Shown here one piece after another: positions 53,984-64,000 of a stretch of 64,000 nt of DNA (its first letter is position 1; every line of letters begins with the position of its first letter). The notes beneath the pieces are model-generated. The model was given only the letters and a program-made list of their open reading frames with translations. It was not told the origin of the DNA and ran no database searches. This DNA is from Manihot esculenta (Eukaryota > Streptophyta > Magnoliopsida > Malpighiales > Euphorbiaceae). The position numbers were made by a program, and so were the translations under genes. The DNA lies in NCBI RefSeq assembly GCF_001659605.2, contig NC_035163.2, positions 33,134,158 to 33,198,157 of the forward strand. Direction: 5' to 3'.

Positions 53984-56285
53984 TGTAATACCCGGCAGAT
54001 TCAGACATCGGAATTTCTACCGTCCGGTGGAATTCGAGGATGTCAGAGGTTTCTAGAAGGGTAAGAGAAAGGTTTTCTAAAATATTTTCAAGTATTTTAA
54101 AGGTTTAGAGTGAAAAAGAATTGAGTTTTGTGGAGAATTGGCCAAAGGAGTTTCTGTCATGTTCGGCCCCCGAAGGTTAAGTTCGGCCGCCGAAAGTGCC
54201 CAATGTTCGGCCCCCGAAGGTGATGTTCGGCCCCCGAAAGTTGCATGGTTTTGCATGCAGTTTCGGCAGCCGAAGCTGAGGTGGTCGGTTAGTTGTGCAC
54301 ACTCCTCCGTCCGTGGTTTGGCCAGGTGTTTACCTCTAAATCATTCTCAGAGGTTAGGCCACGTCTCCTATGACTCATTTGCAAAGGTTTAATGCCCCAT
54401 GCACAGGTTTGAGGGTGGTAAAGTGTTGTGAACGTTTGTGAGAAAAAAGGGAGAGCTTTGGTGGGGTAGTGAAGAAGAAGAGGTGGTGGTGCATAGCTTT
54501 GAGTTCAGATTGTTTAGCTTCTGTTGTCCAAAGGTAAGGGAAGTTTTTAACTTGTTTTAATGATTTATACCAGCTTTTACAAAGGATAAGGGTAGAGTTG
54601 CTTAGATAGGTTCGTTTTAGTGTTTTCATGGTTTATGCATGATTATGTGTTATGTGTATTGTTTTGTTGGAGTTTAAGTTGTTTTAAGCTCCTTTGTGTT
54701 TGTTAAAGTGTTTATGCATGTTTTAGAGGGGTTAAATGCATGTATTGAGGGCTGAGCAGATGATGGAGGGACTGGCAGGCGTCCTTGTGCACGAAACTGA
54801 GTTCTGGATGAACTCAGGTTCGGCCGCCGAAAGTCCAAGTTAGGCCGCCGAACATGCCTGACTTTCGTCTCTGGAGGAGACATTCGGCCGCCGAAGGTGC
54901 TGCCGAAGGTGCCCTGTCCAGCCTTCCTTTGCTTGTTTTGCATGCTTGTTTTGAGGTATTCTAGAGGGGTTTTGGGGAGATGTTTATCAGTGATATAGAG
55001 TATGTTTGGTACCTCATTTAAGTCCTCCATTGTAGGATTGGACCCGAGAAAACGAGGTATTTAGCAGTAGTAGCTGCTTCAGAGTTAGAATTGGTCCAGA
55101 GCTAGTTAGCCCAGAGTTAGCCAAGTAGAGGCTACAGGTGAGTGGAACTAAACTGAATATTTTATTTTGAGAAATGACACGATTCTAGCATGATCCATGC
55201 ATCATAAACTGCCATGTTATGTATTAGGTTGTGCTGCATTAGAATCCACGAATATGCTGCATTGCATAAGATGATATTTGTGTGGATGAATGTTGAATGA
55301 TCCATAGCCCTTGATATCAGTTGAGACACCATGAGAGCATATGAGATATGGCATGAGATAGCCATACCAGGTCGCTCCTGGATAGTCCAGGTCGCTCCTG
55401 GTACTATGAGTTAGACAGCCGGGCTGTCAGATCAGAGAAAAGAGAAGTCCAGGTGATGGCCTAATCGCCCCTGGCACAGTGGGACATGTTATGATATGAG
55501 TCAGTTAAGAGAAGTCCAGGTGTGGCCTAATCGCCCCTGGCACAGTCGGACATACTATTATGTATGTAGCGGGCTATTGGTGACAAGTTCATCCTTTTGA
55601 TGATATGTTTGTGATGTGATGCATTCCATGAGAGCATATAATGAATGAATTGTTTTATTGTTCCTCCTCACTGGGCTGTAGTAGCTCATCCCACTCCCTT
55701 AACCCCAGTTTTGCAGGTTCTGAGATAGCTGTGGGAAGACAGAGTCAGCAAGAGTAAAGAGGAAGGATATGCATGAATGTATGTTTGTAATAGAATAGTG
55801 GACATGATGTAATTATAAGACTAGTTGTAATATATTGATATGTACAGTCATATACTGGATAGACTAAGTGCTTTCCCTAGTGTCATTGCTGTAGTGTGAT
55901 GTATGATTAATCCCTTTGTACATGCATCCTGTTTTACGTTTCTTGATGAGAAATGTGTGAGTTGGGCTTAACGTATGGCTTTGATGAGATACCAATGGGA
56001 TGTGTTACAGATGAAAAGGGTTTCAATCCCTTGAACCACAGAGATGGTAGTCCCTGGTATAGGCCCTGAGGGCCCTTTCAGATTGACATATCTGAGTAGC
56101 AGTGGTTAAGCCTACAGAGTTTTACAGGATTGTTAAGTCGTTTTATATCATGTATGGGATTTATCAAGTACACAGAGAGTATAGTCGGCTTACTACGGGT
56201 CCCGACGGCCTTAAGCCGATCTGGATCCTAGTGCCAGTGATGGGTCGGGCCGTTACAGAGGGGTACCGGTTTCCGGGTCGTTACA
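53984..56285 (+). repeat. E 3' LTR
   Basis: 2,302 bp, the same length as the 5' LTR, with about three differences (near 54185, 54380 and 56205). The armed repeats are at 55367-55540. Confidence 0.95.
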
Positions 56286-56290
56286 GCAGG
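56286..56290. repeat. Target-site duplication of E, right copy
   Basis: GCAGG directly follows E and matches 47439-47443. Confidence 0.93.
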
Positions 56291-59200
56291 GACAAGGTAG
56301 TCAGGTTCAGAGGTCAGGATGGGTCAGAGGTTGTCTTCAGGGGAGACAGGAGGGGTACACCTAGACATCTGATATCAGCTCTTCAGGCCCGTAGATTGCT
56401 TAGGAAGGGATGTCAGGGGTATTTGGCTCATGTGAGAGAGCTTAGCAGTCAGGTTAGAGAGCCCGCCTCGGTGCCAGTGGTTAGAAAGTTTCTAGACGTC
56501 TTCCCAGACGAGCTGCCAGGTTTACCACCTGCTAGGGAGATAGAGTTCGAGATAGAACTGATGCCTGGAACCCGACCGATCTCTATCCCTCCCTACAGGA
56601 TGGCTCCAGCCGAGTTGAAAGAATTGAAGGAACAGTTGCAAGAACTGGTAGAAAAGGGCTTCATCCGACCGAGCACCTCACCTTGGGGTGCACCAGTCTT
56701 GTTTGTCAGAAAGAAGGATGGATCCCTTAGGTTTGTATCGACTTCAGGCAGTTGAACAAAGTCACTACCAAGAATAAGTACCCATTGCCTAGGATCGACG
56801 ATCTATTCGACCAGCTAGCTGGAGCAGGTTGTTTCTCCAAAATAGATCTGAGATCGGGGTACCATCAGCTAAGGATAAGGGAAGAAGATGTGCCAAAGAT
56901 AGCTTTTAGGACCAGATATGGGCATTTCGAGTTCCTTGTAATGCCGTTCGGGTTAACCAACGCCCCTGCAGCATTCATGGATCTCATGAACAGAGTGTTT
57001 AGCCAATACCTGGATCACTTCGTTATTGTCTTCATAGATGATATCTTAGTGTATTCCAGGAATGCAGAGGAGCATGCCCATCATCTGCAGTTGGTCTTGC
57101 AGACCTTGAGGGAACATGGCTTGTATGCCAAGTTCTCTAAATGTGAGTTCTGGCTGAGGAGCATTTCGTTCTTGGGGAATGTAGTGTCAGAGAATGGGAT
57201 TGAGGTGGACCCCAAGAAGACAGAAACTGTGGCTAACTGGCCTAGACCCACTTCAGTGACGGAGATCAGGAGTTTCTTGGGTTTGGCAGGTTACTACAGG
57301 AGGTTCGTTCAGGACTTCTCGAAAATAGCAGCTCCTCTGACCAGACTAACCAGGAAGAATCAGAAGTTTCTGTGGACCGACCAGTGCGAAGAGAGTTTTG
57401 AAGAGCTTAAGAAGAGGTTGACTTCAGCACCAGTTTTAGCTCTGCCATCTAGTGATGTGGACTTTACAGTCTTTTGTGATGCGTCCCGTGTGGGACTGGG
57501 TTGTGTACTGATGCAGAATGAGAGGGTGATTGCTTATGCTTCTAGGCAGCTGAAGAAGCATGAGTTGAATTACCCCACGCATGACCTTGAGATGGCAGCA
57601 GTAATCTTTGCACTCAAGATGTGGAGGTACTACCTCTATGGGGTAAAATGTGAGATCTTTACAGATCATAAAAGCCTGCAGTACATCCTGAGTCAAAGAG
57701 ATTTGAACTTGAGACAGAGGAGATGGGTAGAGTTGCTGAGTGACTATGATTGCAAGATTCAGTATCATCCGGGTAAGGCGAATGTCGTGGTAGACGCCCT
57801 AAGCCGGAAGTCACTAGGCAGTCTATCCCACATCACGGCAGAGAGGAGACCAGTGGTGAAGGAGTTTTATAAGCGCATTGATGAAGGTCTACAGATGGAG
57901 TTGTCTGGTACAGGTGCTTTAGTGGCCCAGATGAGAGTGACACCTGTGTTTCTGGAGCAAGTGGCTCAGAAACAGCATGAGGACCCAGAGTTAGTGAAGA
58001 TTGCCAGGACTGTTCAGTCAGGCAAAGACAGTGAGTTCAGATTTGACAGTAAGGGGATCCTCCGCTATGGGAGTCGATTGTGTGTACCAGATGACATAGG
58101 GCTAAAAGGAGACATTATGAGGGAGGCTCATAATGCAAGATACAGCGTTCACCCCGGAGCCACCAAGATGTATCAAGATCTGAAGAAGGTTTATTGGTGG
58201 CCAGCGATGAAGAAAGAAGTGGCACAGTTTGTGTCAGCCTGCGAAGTGTGTCAGAGGGTGAAGCTGGAACATCAGAAGCCGGCTGGAATGCTTAACCCGC
58301 TACCTATTCCAGAGTGGAAATGGGAAAATATAGCTATGGACTTCGTAGTGGGGTTACCGGCGGCGTCCAACAGAGTGGACTCCATATGGGTGATTGTGGA
58401 CAGACTCATCAAATCTGCTCACTTCATTCCTGTCAGGAGTGGCTACTCTGTGGACAAGTTGGCGCAGGTATATGTGGATGAGATCGTTAGGCTGCATGGG
58501 GTTCCTGTTTCAATAGTGTCTGATAGAGGGCCCCAGTTCACCTCCAGGTTTTGGCGGAGTCTGCAGAATGCCATGGGTACTAGATTGGATTTCAGTACTG
58601 CCTTCCACCTCCAGACTGACGGACAGTCAGAAAGGACCATCCAGACTATCGAGGATATGCTTAGAATGTGTGTGCTGGACTTTGGCGGTTCTTGGAGGCA
58701 GCATCTACCTTTGGTGGAGTTTGCCTACAATAACAGCCAGCATGCTAGCATCGGGATGGCTCCATATGAAGCTTTATATGGAAGGAAGTGCAGGTCACCT
58801 GTTTGATGGGAAGAAGTTGGAGAAAAGGCCTTGGCAGGACCTGAGCTAGTAGAGATTACCAGCAGGGTGGTACCCATAATCAGAGAAAGAATCAAGACTG
58901 CTGCAAGCAGACAGAAGAGTTATGCAGACATCCGCAGAAGACAGGTAGAGTTTCAGGAGGGGGATCTGGTATTGCTCAAAGTGTCTCCAATGAAAGGAGT
59001 GGTTCGCTTTGGGAAGAAAGGTAAACTAGCCCCACGATACATCGGACCCTTTGAAATCTTGCAGAAGATTGGGAATGTGTCGTACAAGCTAGATTTGCCT
59101 GCTTCAATGGCAAGAATCCATCCAGTTTTCCATGTTTCAATGTTGAGGAAATTTGTGTCAGATCCGGGCAAGGTTCTTAGTGAGCCTGATGTGGAGATCC

Positions 59201-59373
59201 AAGAGGATCTCACCTATGTTGAGCAGCCAGTGCGGATCATAGACACCCAGATCAGAAAGCTGAGAAACAAGAAAATCCCGATGGTGAAAGTCCTTTGGAA
59301 CCACCACAATATGGAAGAGTGCACTTGGGAGACACGGGAGTCCATGCTCCAGCAGTACCCTTATCTTTTCTAA
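56286..59373 (+). pseudogene. D pol, continued after E
   Basis: It begins with the second copy of the gcagg duplication and resumes at DKVV of protease. One base is missing near 56730 (relatives encode [10 protein letters not shown]), shifting the frame in the first RT block. From there RT (FIDD near 57035), RNase H and integrase are open to 58804-58806, where TGA replaces a Cys codon in the block encoding SPVCWEE. The frame then runs on through GPF and a full chromodomain to 59373. RNase H motif VADALSR is VVDALSR here and the integrase HPQTDG is HLQTDG. Confidence 0.92.
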
Positions 59374-59444
59374 GGTTAGTTCTTTGTGAGTTATATGTGC
59401 TTTACATGTATGTTATGTGTATGCCATGCTTTGTGCTAGTTGAG

Positions 59445-59481
59445 GAACATTCGGGGACGAATGTTCTTAAGGGGGGGAGAA
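59445..59481 (+). promoter_or_regulatory. D hairpin plus polypurine tract
   Basis: Perfect arms GAACATTCG and CGAATGTTC (59445-59466) precede the polypurine tract AGGGGGGGAGAA (59470-59481). Confidence 0.88.
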
Positions 59482-59660
59482 TGTAATACCCGGCTAGACT
59501 CCGGTATCGGAATTCCTACCGTCCGGTGGAATCTCGGATGTCGGAAGCCTCTAGTAGGGTAGAAATATGTTTTCATAAAATGTTTTAATGTTTTTTTCAT
59601 GGTTTTAAGTAAAGAGGAAATGAGTTTTTGAATGAAAACAACCTTGGAGGAAAACCCAGG

Positions 59661-59822
59661 TTCGGCCGCCGAACCTCAAGTTTGGCCGCCGAACATGCAG
59701 GCATTTCGGGTGTGCCTTAGGCCCCCGAAGGCGTAGGTTGAGGAAAGTCCAGGTTCGGCCGCCGAACCTCAAGTTCGGCCGCCGAACATGGCATGCATGC
59801 GGAGGCACGTTCGGCCCCCGAA
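59661..59822 (+). promoter_or_regulatory. D U3 array of TTCGGCCGCCGAA motifs
   Basis: Exact or near-exact copies start at 59661, 59681, 59755 and 59774, with CCCCCGAA variants near 59720 and 59810. The spacing matches the array of A and ends about 19 bp before the TATA box. Confidence 0.68.
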
Positions 59823-59840
59823 CGTGGCCTGGCCAGCCAC

Positions 59841-59848
59841 TATAAAAG
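59841..59848 (+). promoter_or_regulatory. D 3' LTR TATA box
   Basis: TATAAAAG at the same place as in A. Only this 3' copy survives; transcription from it would run out of D into T. Confidence 0.72.
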
Positions 59849-60975
59849 GGTCCCTTAGCCGAAAATGGGCGAGTTTTTCTCCCCATTGTTGGCCAAGGTG
59901 AGCTCTCCGCCGTTCCTCACCAATCCTTGAGTTTTTCCTTCAAATCTTTCAAGATTTTCACAAGTTTTTGCTTTGTTTTGAAGATTTTCGAGTTTAAAGC
60001 AAGTTTTGGAGCTTTGAGGTTCAAGAACTAAAAAATCTCCCACCTCCGAGTTTAGGACGTCTCTCTCTCGATATTCAAGAGGTAAGAGCCGATCTTAAGC
60101 TCATTTCATGTTTAAAGTAAGTTTTATGCAAGATCTATGGGGTAGAATGCATGTTTAGCTCATAGTTAGGTTTTTGAGTTAATGTTATGTTTTGAGCAAT
60201 GTATGTTGGATTTGTGTTGTTGTTGTGTGTTGTAATTGGGGTTTAAGTTAGTCTGAAGCCCCTAGGAGCCAATGTATGTATATTTGCATGTTTTGGTTGA
60301 GCTAAATGCATGATTGGAAGTTTTGAAGGCAAATGTGCTTGAAGGAGGCAAGTTTCTGCCCTTTTGCAGAAACCAGGTTCGGTAGCCGAAGGAACTTTCG
60401 GCCGCCGAACATGGCTGGGGAGGCAGGCCTTTCGGCTGCCGAAGTTGCCCCCGAAAAGAGACTTTCGTCTCTGTCTGGGACTTTCGGCCGCCGAAGGTGC
60501 CGCCGAACCTGCCTGGGTTTCGGCTCTGGAGGGACTTTCGGCCGCCGAAGGTGCCGCCGAACCTGCCCTGTTCTGCCTTCCTTTGTATGTTTTTGTATGA
60601 TTGTTTTGAGGTGTTTTAGAGGGTTTTTGGGGGATGTTTTTAGAGTTATGTTCTAGTTGTTTGGTCCCTCATTTGAGTCCACCTGTGTAGGTTCAGACCC
60701 GAGGAACCGAGAACCCCAGCAGTGAGTTAGCTGCATCAGTCTTTGTTAGAGCTAGCCAGAGGTGAGTAGAATAAACCTTTATGTTTTAAAGCAAATGAAT
60801 TATACAGTTGAGCATGTTCATGCATCATGAATGCCATGTGATGAATTAGGTTGTTTGCATTAGAAATCACGAATATGTTGCATTGCATTTATGATGTTGA
60901 TGTGGATTGGTTATTGAATGATCCTTTAGTCCTCATATGGTATGATGATGCTACGGCATGACATGGTATGGAAGT

Positions 60976-61112
60976 CCAGGTTGTACCCATTCTACGTCCC
61001 TGGCACTATGTAAGAGAAAGTCCAGGTTGTACCCATTCTACGTCCCTGGCATATTGGTATGCATGTTATGTTATGTTAAGAGAAAGACCGGTTGACCCAT
61101 TCTACGTCCCGG
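60976..61112 (+). repeat. D 3' LTR hairpin-armed repeats, three copies
   Basis: Units at 60976-61003 and 61022-61049 (28 bp, CCAGG to CCTGG) and a shorter one at 61088-61112 (CCGG to CCGG). The 5' LTR has one long unit fewer (about 44544-44571 only). Confidence 0.83.
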
Positions 61113-61762
61113 CACTTTGGAATGTAGAGGACTATTGGGAACAATACCATCCGAGATGTGATTTGTTGTGACGTGTTGCATTACATGATGGCATGAGATT
61201 TAAATGTTGTTTTCTATTATTCTGCTCACTGGGCTCTAGTAGCTCACCCCTTTTCCCTAATCCCCCAGGATTACAGGTACGGGCTAGACAGAGAAGTCAA
61301 GAAGAGTAAAGTCTTATGTTTGTAATAGATAGATAGTGGACATGGTAAATTGTATAATGATGTAAAGTTAAATAGTTATGTTATGTATAATGATATTGAG
61401 GTTTAGAAGTGTGCTTGACCATAGTTCAGTGTAATCCCTTGTTGATACATGATCTTAATGTCTATTGATGTTTATGTTTAACCAACTCAACTTATGATGT
61501 ATCGCCCATTGGGGCATCGATGAGATCCCACAGAGGGGTCAAGTTTATGAGTATGGCTATGTTTAGTGCATGCACAGGTTGAGTTGGGCGTATGAGGAAT
61601 GAATGCCAGAAAAGTTTTTTTTTTATTTTTATGTATGATTGTTGATCATGTATGGGATTGAACAGGTTTACAGGTTACATGTCAGGCTTGCTACGGGTCC
61701 CGGCGGCCTTAAGCCGATCTGGATCCTAGCGCCGGTAGCGGTCTGATTTTCGGGTCGTTACA

Positions 61763-61767
61763 CCTTC
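61763..61767. repeat. Target-site duplication of D, right copy
   Basis: CCTTC follows the TTACA end of D and matches 43412-43416. Confidence 0.93.
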
Positions 61768-62621
61768 TTTCCTTGTTTCCCTTTACTTACCATGGCTAGG
61801 ATTTGTTTTCCTCAAGAGAGACCATACATGCATATTAATTTGTTCAGATAAGACTTTTTCTAGCTTTCAGAGTGATTTGCCTTTACCTTGAAGTACTTTA
61901 TTCAGCTTTTTGCACTTTTAATTTTGCTTGAACAAGTCACCAACCTTTTGACGTGAAGGTACATATTTGTGATACTCATCCCTAGTTACTAGTTGGTCAC
62001 CTGTCCAAGTGGCTACTAGCTCTGTTCATAGTCTTTTGACCATTGGAACAGTTTTCAATTTGTGCTTTTGAAGTCTAAGCCTTTGTGAATTTCTTTCTCT
62101 CAATGATTTGGAAAAATCAACAACAATTGCTAAATCAAGTCATGTTAAGTTCATTCACACAAATTTCAATTCATTCTCTCTAATGAGTGTCATCAATATA
62201 TTTTTTACCATGGCAAACTCAAAGATTCAATTCAAAAGGCAATTCTCAAACATGAATACAACTCACTGCAATTGATTCAACATAAGGTTAAAGAGTCATC
62301 ACATCAATGGGGTCATGGAAAGAAAAACTCATCCAACATAATGTATCAGTTTGAGTAGAGCAAAACAAAAAGAAGAAGAAGAAGGTTGTGGTTGTGTGTG
62401 TTTTATTGAAAGCAAAAAATAACAACAATGAAAAAGATTTTGCCTAATGCAAGCAAACTAAAGATTAAAGCAAAAATAAACTTAAAAGTAAAAATTCAGA
62501 GATATGCACCCCCACACCTAAATCATGCATTGTCCTCAATGTATAAGAAACATAAAAGAACAAAGGAAACTGAGTACTCCCCTGGGTGTGGTGTGCATGG
62601 TGCGATCCTCTTGATCAAGGC
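61768..62621 (-). mobile_element. T: non-coding region between gag remnant and 3' end
   Basis: AT-rich text without a credible gene. On the minus strand at about 62500-62545 it reads TTGAGGACAATGCATGATT followed by TAGGTGTGGGGGTG, a block I recognise from the region after pol in plant Athila-type elements. Here it follows gag-like text directly, so pol appears to be missing. Confidence 0.5.
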
Positions 62622-63790
62622 TCAAGTAATTGGGGAAGGGAAAAGCGTCCCAACTGCATTGAGCAAAAAGTGTAACACTCCTTTTGATTTGTTCATAGCC
62701 CATCCTATTTTTTCCATGTACTCATGAAGTAACATGATCAGTTTCTCCTCCTTCAGATGAGGTGTGCCTCTGGCCCTTATGTTTGTATTTTTTAGATGAT
62801 TGGGCAACATTTTGAACTCCAATTCATGTTTCTCTATGGCTAGCTGCAATTTAGTACTGAATTCAGGCAAAACAAACTCTACCTTATCCGGAGATTTGGG
62901 AAGGCATTGATCCGCATGCTCCTTTGGTTTGGGCTCTTGAACTTCCACTTGTTCCTTGTGTGCATGTGCTGTTTGCATTGGATGGCTGAAATGAGTTTCA
63001 GGTGATGGAAGCTTTGGTGAGAGGTTTGGCGGCCGAAAGGTGGTGGAGTTCGGCGGCCGAAAGGTGGTGGTTTCAGTCTGCGCAAGGCTGATCTGAAGAG
63101 GTGCGATCGGCTCTTCCTTGTTTTACGCATGGTTGCAGTCTAACTGTTGGATGCAACAGTCAGTTTCTTTCAGTTCTGGCTCTTTCTGGCCCTCTTCCCT
63201 GCAAAGATTATTGTTCAGAATATCATCTTGATTCATATAAAAAACATCTTTTCTCAAATAATCAATGACATCTAAATCAACAACAGGTTCTGTTTGACCA
63301 GTTTGTTTGGACAAACAGTTTTCTGGTTGTTTCTCTTCAGCAGCTTGTTCTTGCACTTGCAAACTTTCATCAACTGTCTCATCATCTTGAAACTCTTCCT
63401 CTCTTCTTAACATGCTTGCATTCATTGAGGCGACTGCTTGATCCATTTGCTGTTGGAGAGTTTGCACAGAGATTGCCAATGTCCTTATCTTCTATTCAAG
63501 GTGTATTTCGGAACTTGGAGGTTCTTCTTGGGCTTGATTTCCTTGATAATTTTGGTAGTCGTTAGCCCATGCATAACTGAAGTATGGGTAGTCTCTCCAA
63601 TCTAGATTGTATGTATTATAGTATGGATCATGTTTAGGTTGTTCATAGAATCCTCCATATGCATGAACTGGTTGGTCATCCTCATAAAGTGTAGGACATT
63701 GGGAAGTTAAGTGTCCCACATATGTACAGATCCTACATGGCCTTGGTGGCTGGGATGTTTGAACCTATTGAACTAGTCCTATGGCAAAAT
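62622..63790 (-). pseudogene. T: Athila/Tat-like gag remnant
   Basis: Reading leftward, a CCHC knuckle (CRICTYVGHLTSQC near 63690-63740) is followed by YEDDQPVHAYGGF, then DPYYNTYNLDWRDYPYFSY, a pattern typical of gag in plant Athila/Tat elements. A stop ends this at 63492. Next comes AISVQTLQQQMDQ and an acidic Glu/Gln-rich segment (to 63123). Last is a segment with KHELEFKMLPNHLK and EEKLIMLLHEYMEKIGW (62622-62978) that resembles the link to pol in that lineage. At least three stops interrupt it, and one more lies upstream near 63765. I see no protease, RT or integrase. The 5' part lies beyond the window. Confidence 0.6.
63025..63061 (-). repeat. TTCGGC motif pair inside T
   Basis: TTTGGCGGCCGAA (63025-63037) and TTCGGCGGCCGAA (63049-63061) lie 24 bp apart. 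They are the 13-bp motif of the chromovirus LTRs, in the orientation expected for a minus-strand element, but in a different retrotransposon lineage. Confidence 0.75.
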
Positions 63791-64000
63791 CTTTCATAAA
63801 AGATGTCAGAAAAGAAAGATCAGATCTACTTACCTCATCCATGATTCAGATCTGCGATGGTGACTGTGCCATTTGGTGAGATGTTTGGCAGCTGGAGTAG
63901 GGAAGGTTTGGCGGCCAAATGTTGATGAGGTTCGGCGGCCGAATGTGTGGCAGAAGGTTCAGGTGCAATGGCTTGCTTTTCGAGTCTCCTGATTGTACGT
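63791..64000 (-). mobile_element. T: internal region at window edge
   Basis: No open frame can be assigned. Two further motif copies, TTTGGCGGCCAAA (63907-63919) and TTCGGCGGCCGAA (63931-63943), are again 24 bp apart. Confidence 0.4.

Larger units (their letters stand above)
47444..56285 (+). mobile_element. Element E: young non-autonomous chromovirus relative
   Basis: E is 8,842 bp with two 2,302-bp LTRs differing at about three bases (0.13%), target duplication gcagg, primer site and polypurine tract. Its internal 4.2 kb hold an open gag with a capsid deletion, then two decayed protease copies and a decayed RT, and no integrase. The LTRs are too alike for this decay to have happened after insertion, so E was copied in its decayed state by proteins of another element. 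Confidence 0.95.
43417..61762 (+). mobile_element. Element D: defective chromovirus, split by E
   Basis: D has a 1,866-bp 5' LTR, primer site, gag-pol, polypurine tract, a 2,281-bp 3' LTR and target duplication ccttc. Element E (47444-56285) lies in its protease coding region. About 20 substitutions separate the LTRs (1.1%), so D is older than E, A and B. The 5' LTR has lost its promoter, and gag-pol carries two stops and one frameshift besides the E insertion. Confidence 0.95.
59482..61762 (+). repeat. D 3' LTR
   Basis: This 2,281-bp LTR retains what the 5' LTR lost: the U3 array (59661-59822), the TATA box and a third armed repeat. It ends GGTCGTTACA. Confidence 0.95.

Noticed and set aside
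57436..57768. Open frames antisense to RT and RNase H (also 8018-8350, 18148-18552, 21115-21690, 22536-22820)
   Set aside because: They mirror the coding strand of gag-pol and recur at the same place in each element; no independent start or protein family is recognisable.
62428..62727. Lys-rich open frame on the plus strand opposite the T gag remnant
   Set aside because: AT-rich composition, opposite to the gag-like minus strand, and it crosses the conserved post-pol block.

Overview
The window is plant nuclear DNA made, as far as I can see, entirely of LTR retrotransposons nested inside one another. No host gene, rRNA or tRNA gene was found. The plant assignment rests on long LTRs (about 1.9-2.6 kb) starting TGTAA and ending TTACA, primer-binding sites complementary to plant initiator tRNA-Met (TGGTATCAGAGC), and gag-pol proteins of the plant chromovirus type: retropepsin with DPGAS, reverse transcriptase with FIDD, RNase H, DD35E integrase and a C-terminal chromodomain. 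That order and the long LTRs point to the Ty3/gypsy Tekay/Del lineage. The species cannot be read from the sequence; a large, repeat-rich flowering-plant genome is likely.

I use letters for the elements. T is the outermost: an Athila/Tat-like element on the minus strand (42398-43416 and 61768-64000). S, R, Q and P are minus-strand elements nested in order, S in T, R in S, Q in R, P in Q; the left end of each lies before base 1. A (plus, 2434-12281) and B (minus, 15712-25655) sit inside P. C (plus, 26847-35219) sits inside Q. D (plus, 43417-61762) sits inside T, and E (plus, 47444-56285) sits inside the protease region of D. Five insertions have both 5-bp target-site duplications in view: A cagac, B ctcga, C ggaat, D ccttc, E gcagg. 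LTR divergence counted by eye agrees with the nesting: Q about 2%, P 1.3%, D 1.1%, C 0.4%, and A, B and E about 0.13%.

B is the only element that looks complete: near-identical LTRs, primer site, polypurine tract and one uninterrupted 1,662-codon gag-pol frame. A, C and D have full-length relatives of that frame broken by stops, frameshifts or deletion. P, Q and E form a separate non-autonomous group. They have no integrase or chromodomain, their protease and RT remnants are decayed, and the gag frame is open but has lost all (P, Q) or half (E) of the capsid region while keeping the zinc knuckle. They share a duplicated LTR terminus. Their leader downstream of the primer site matches B rather than A, C or D, so a B-type element is the likely helper.

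The LTRs share an unusual layout. It comprises an array of 13-bp GCC-box-like inverted repeats (TTCGGCCGCCGAA) before the TATA box; a second such array in the leader; strong splice-donor and acceptor-like signals; a tandem repeat with CCAGG/CCTGG arms at a fixed place; a conserved U5 end; and a 9-bp-armed hairpin just before the polypurine tract. Many short open frames rich in RPPK, FGRR and SAAE are by-products of the 13-bp motif and are not listed as genes.
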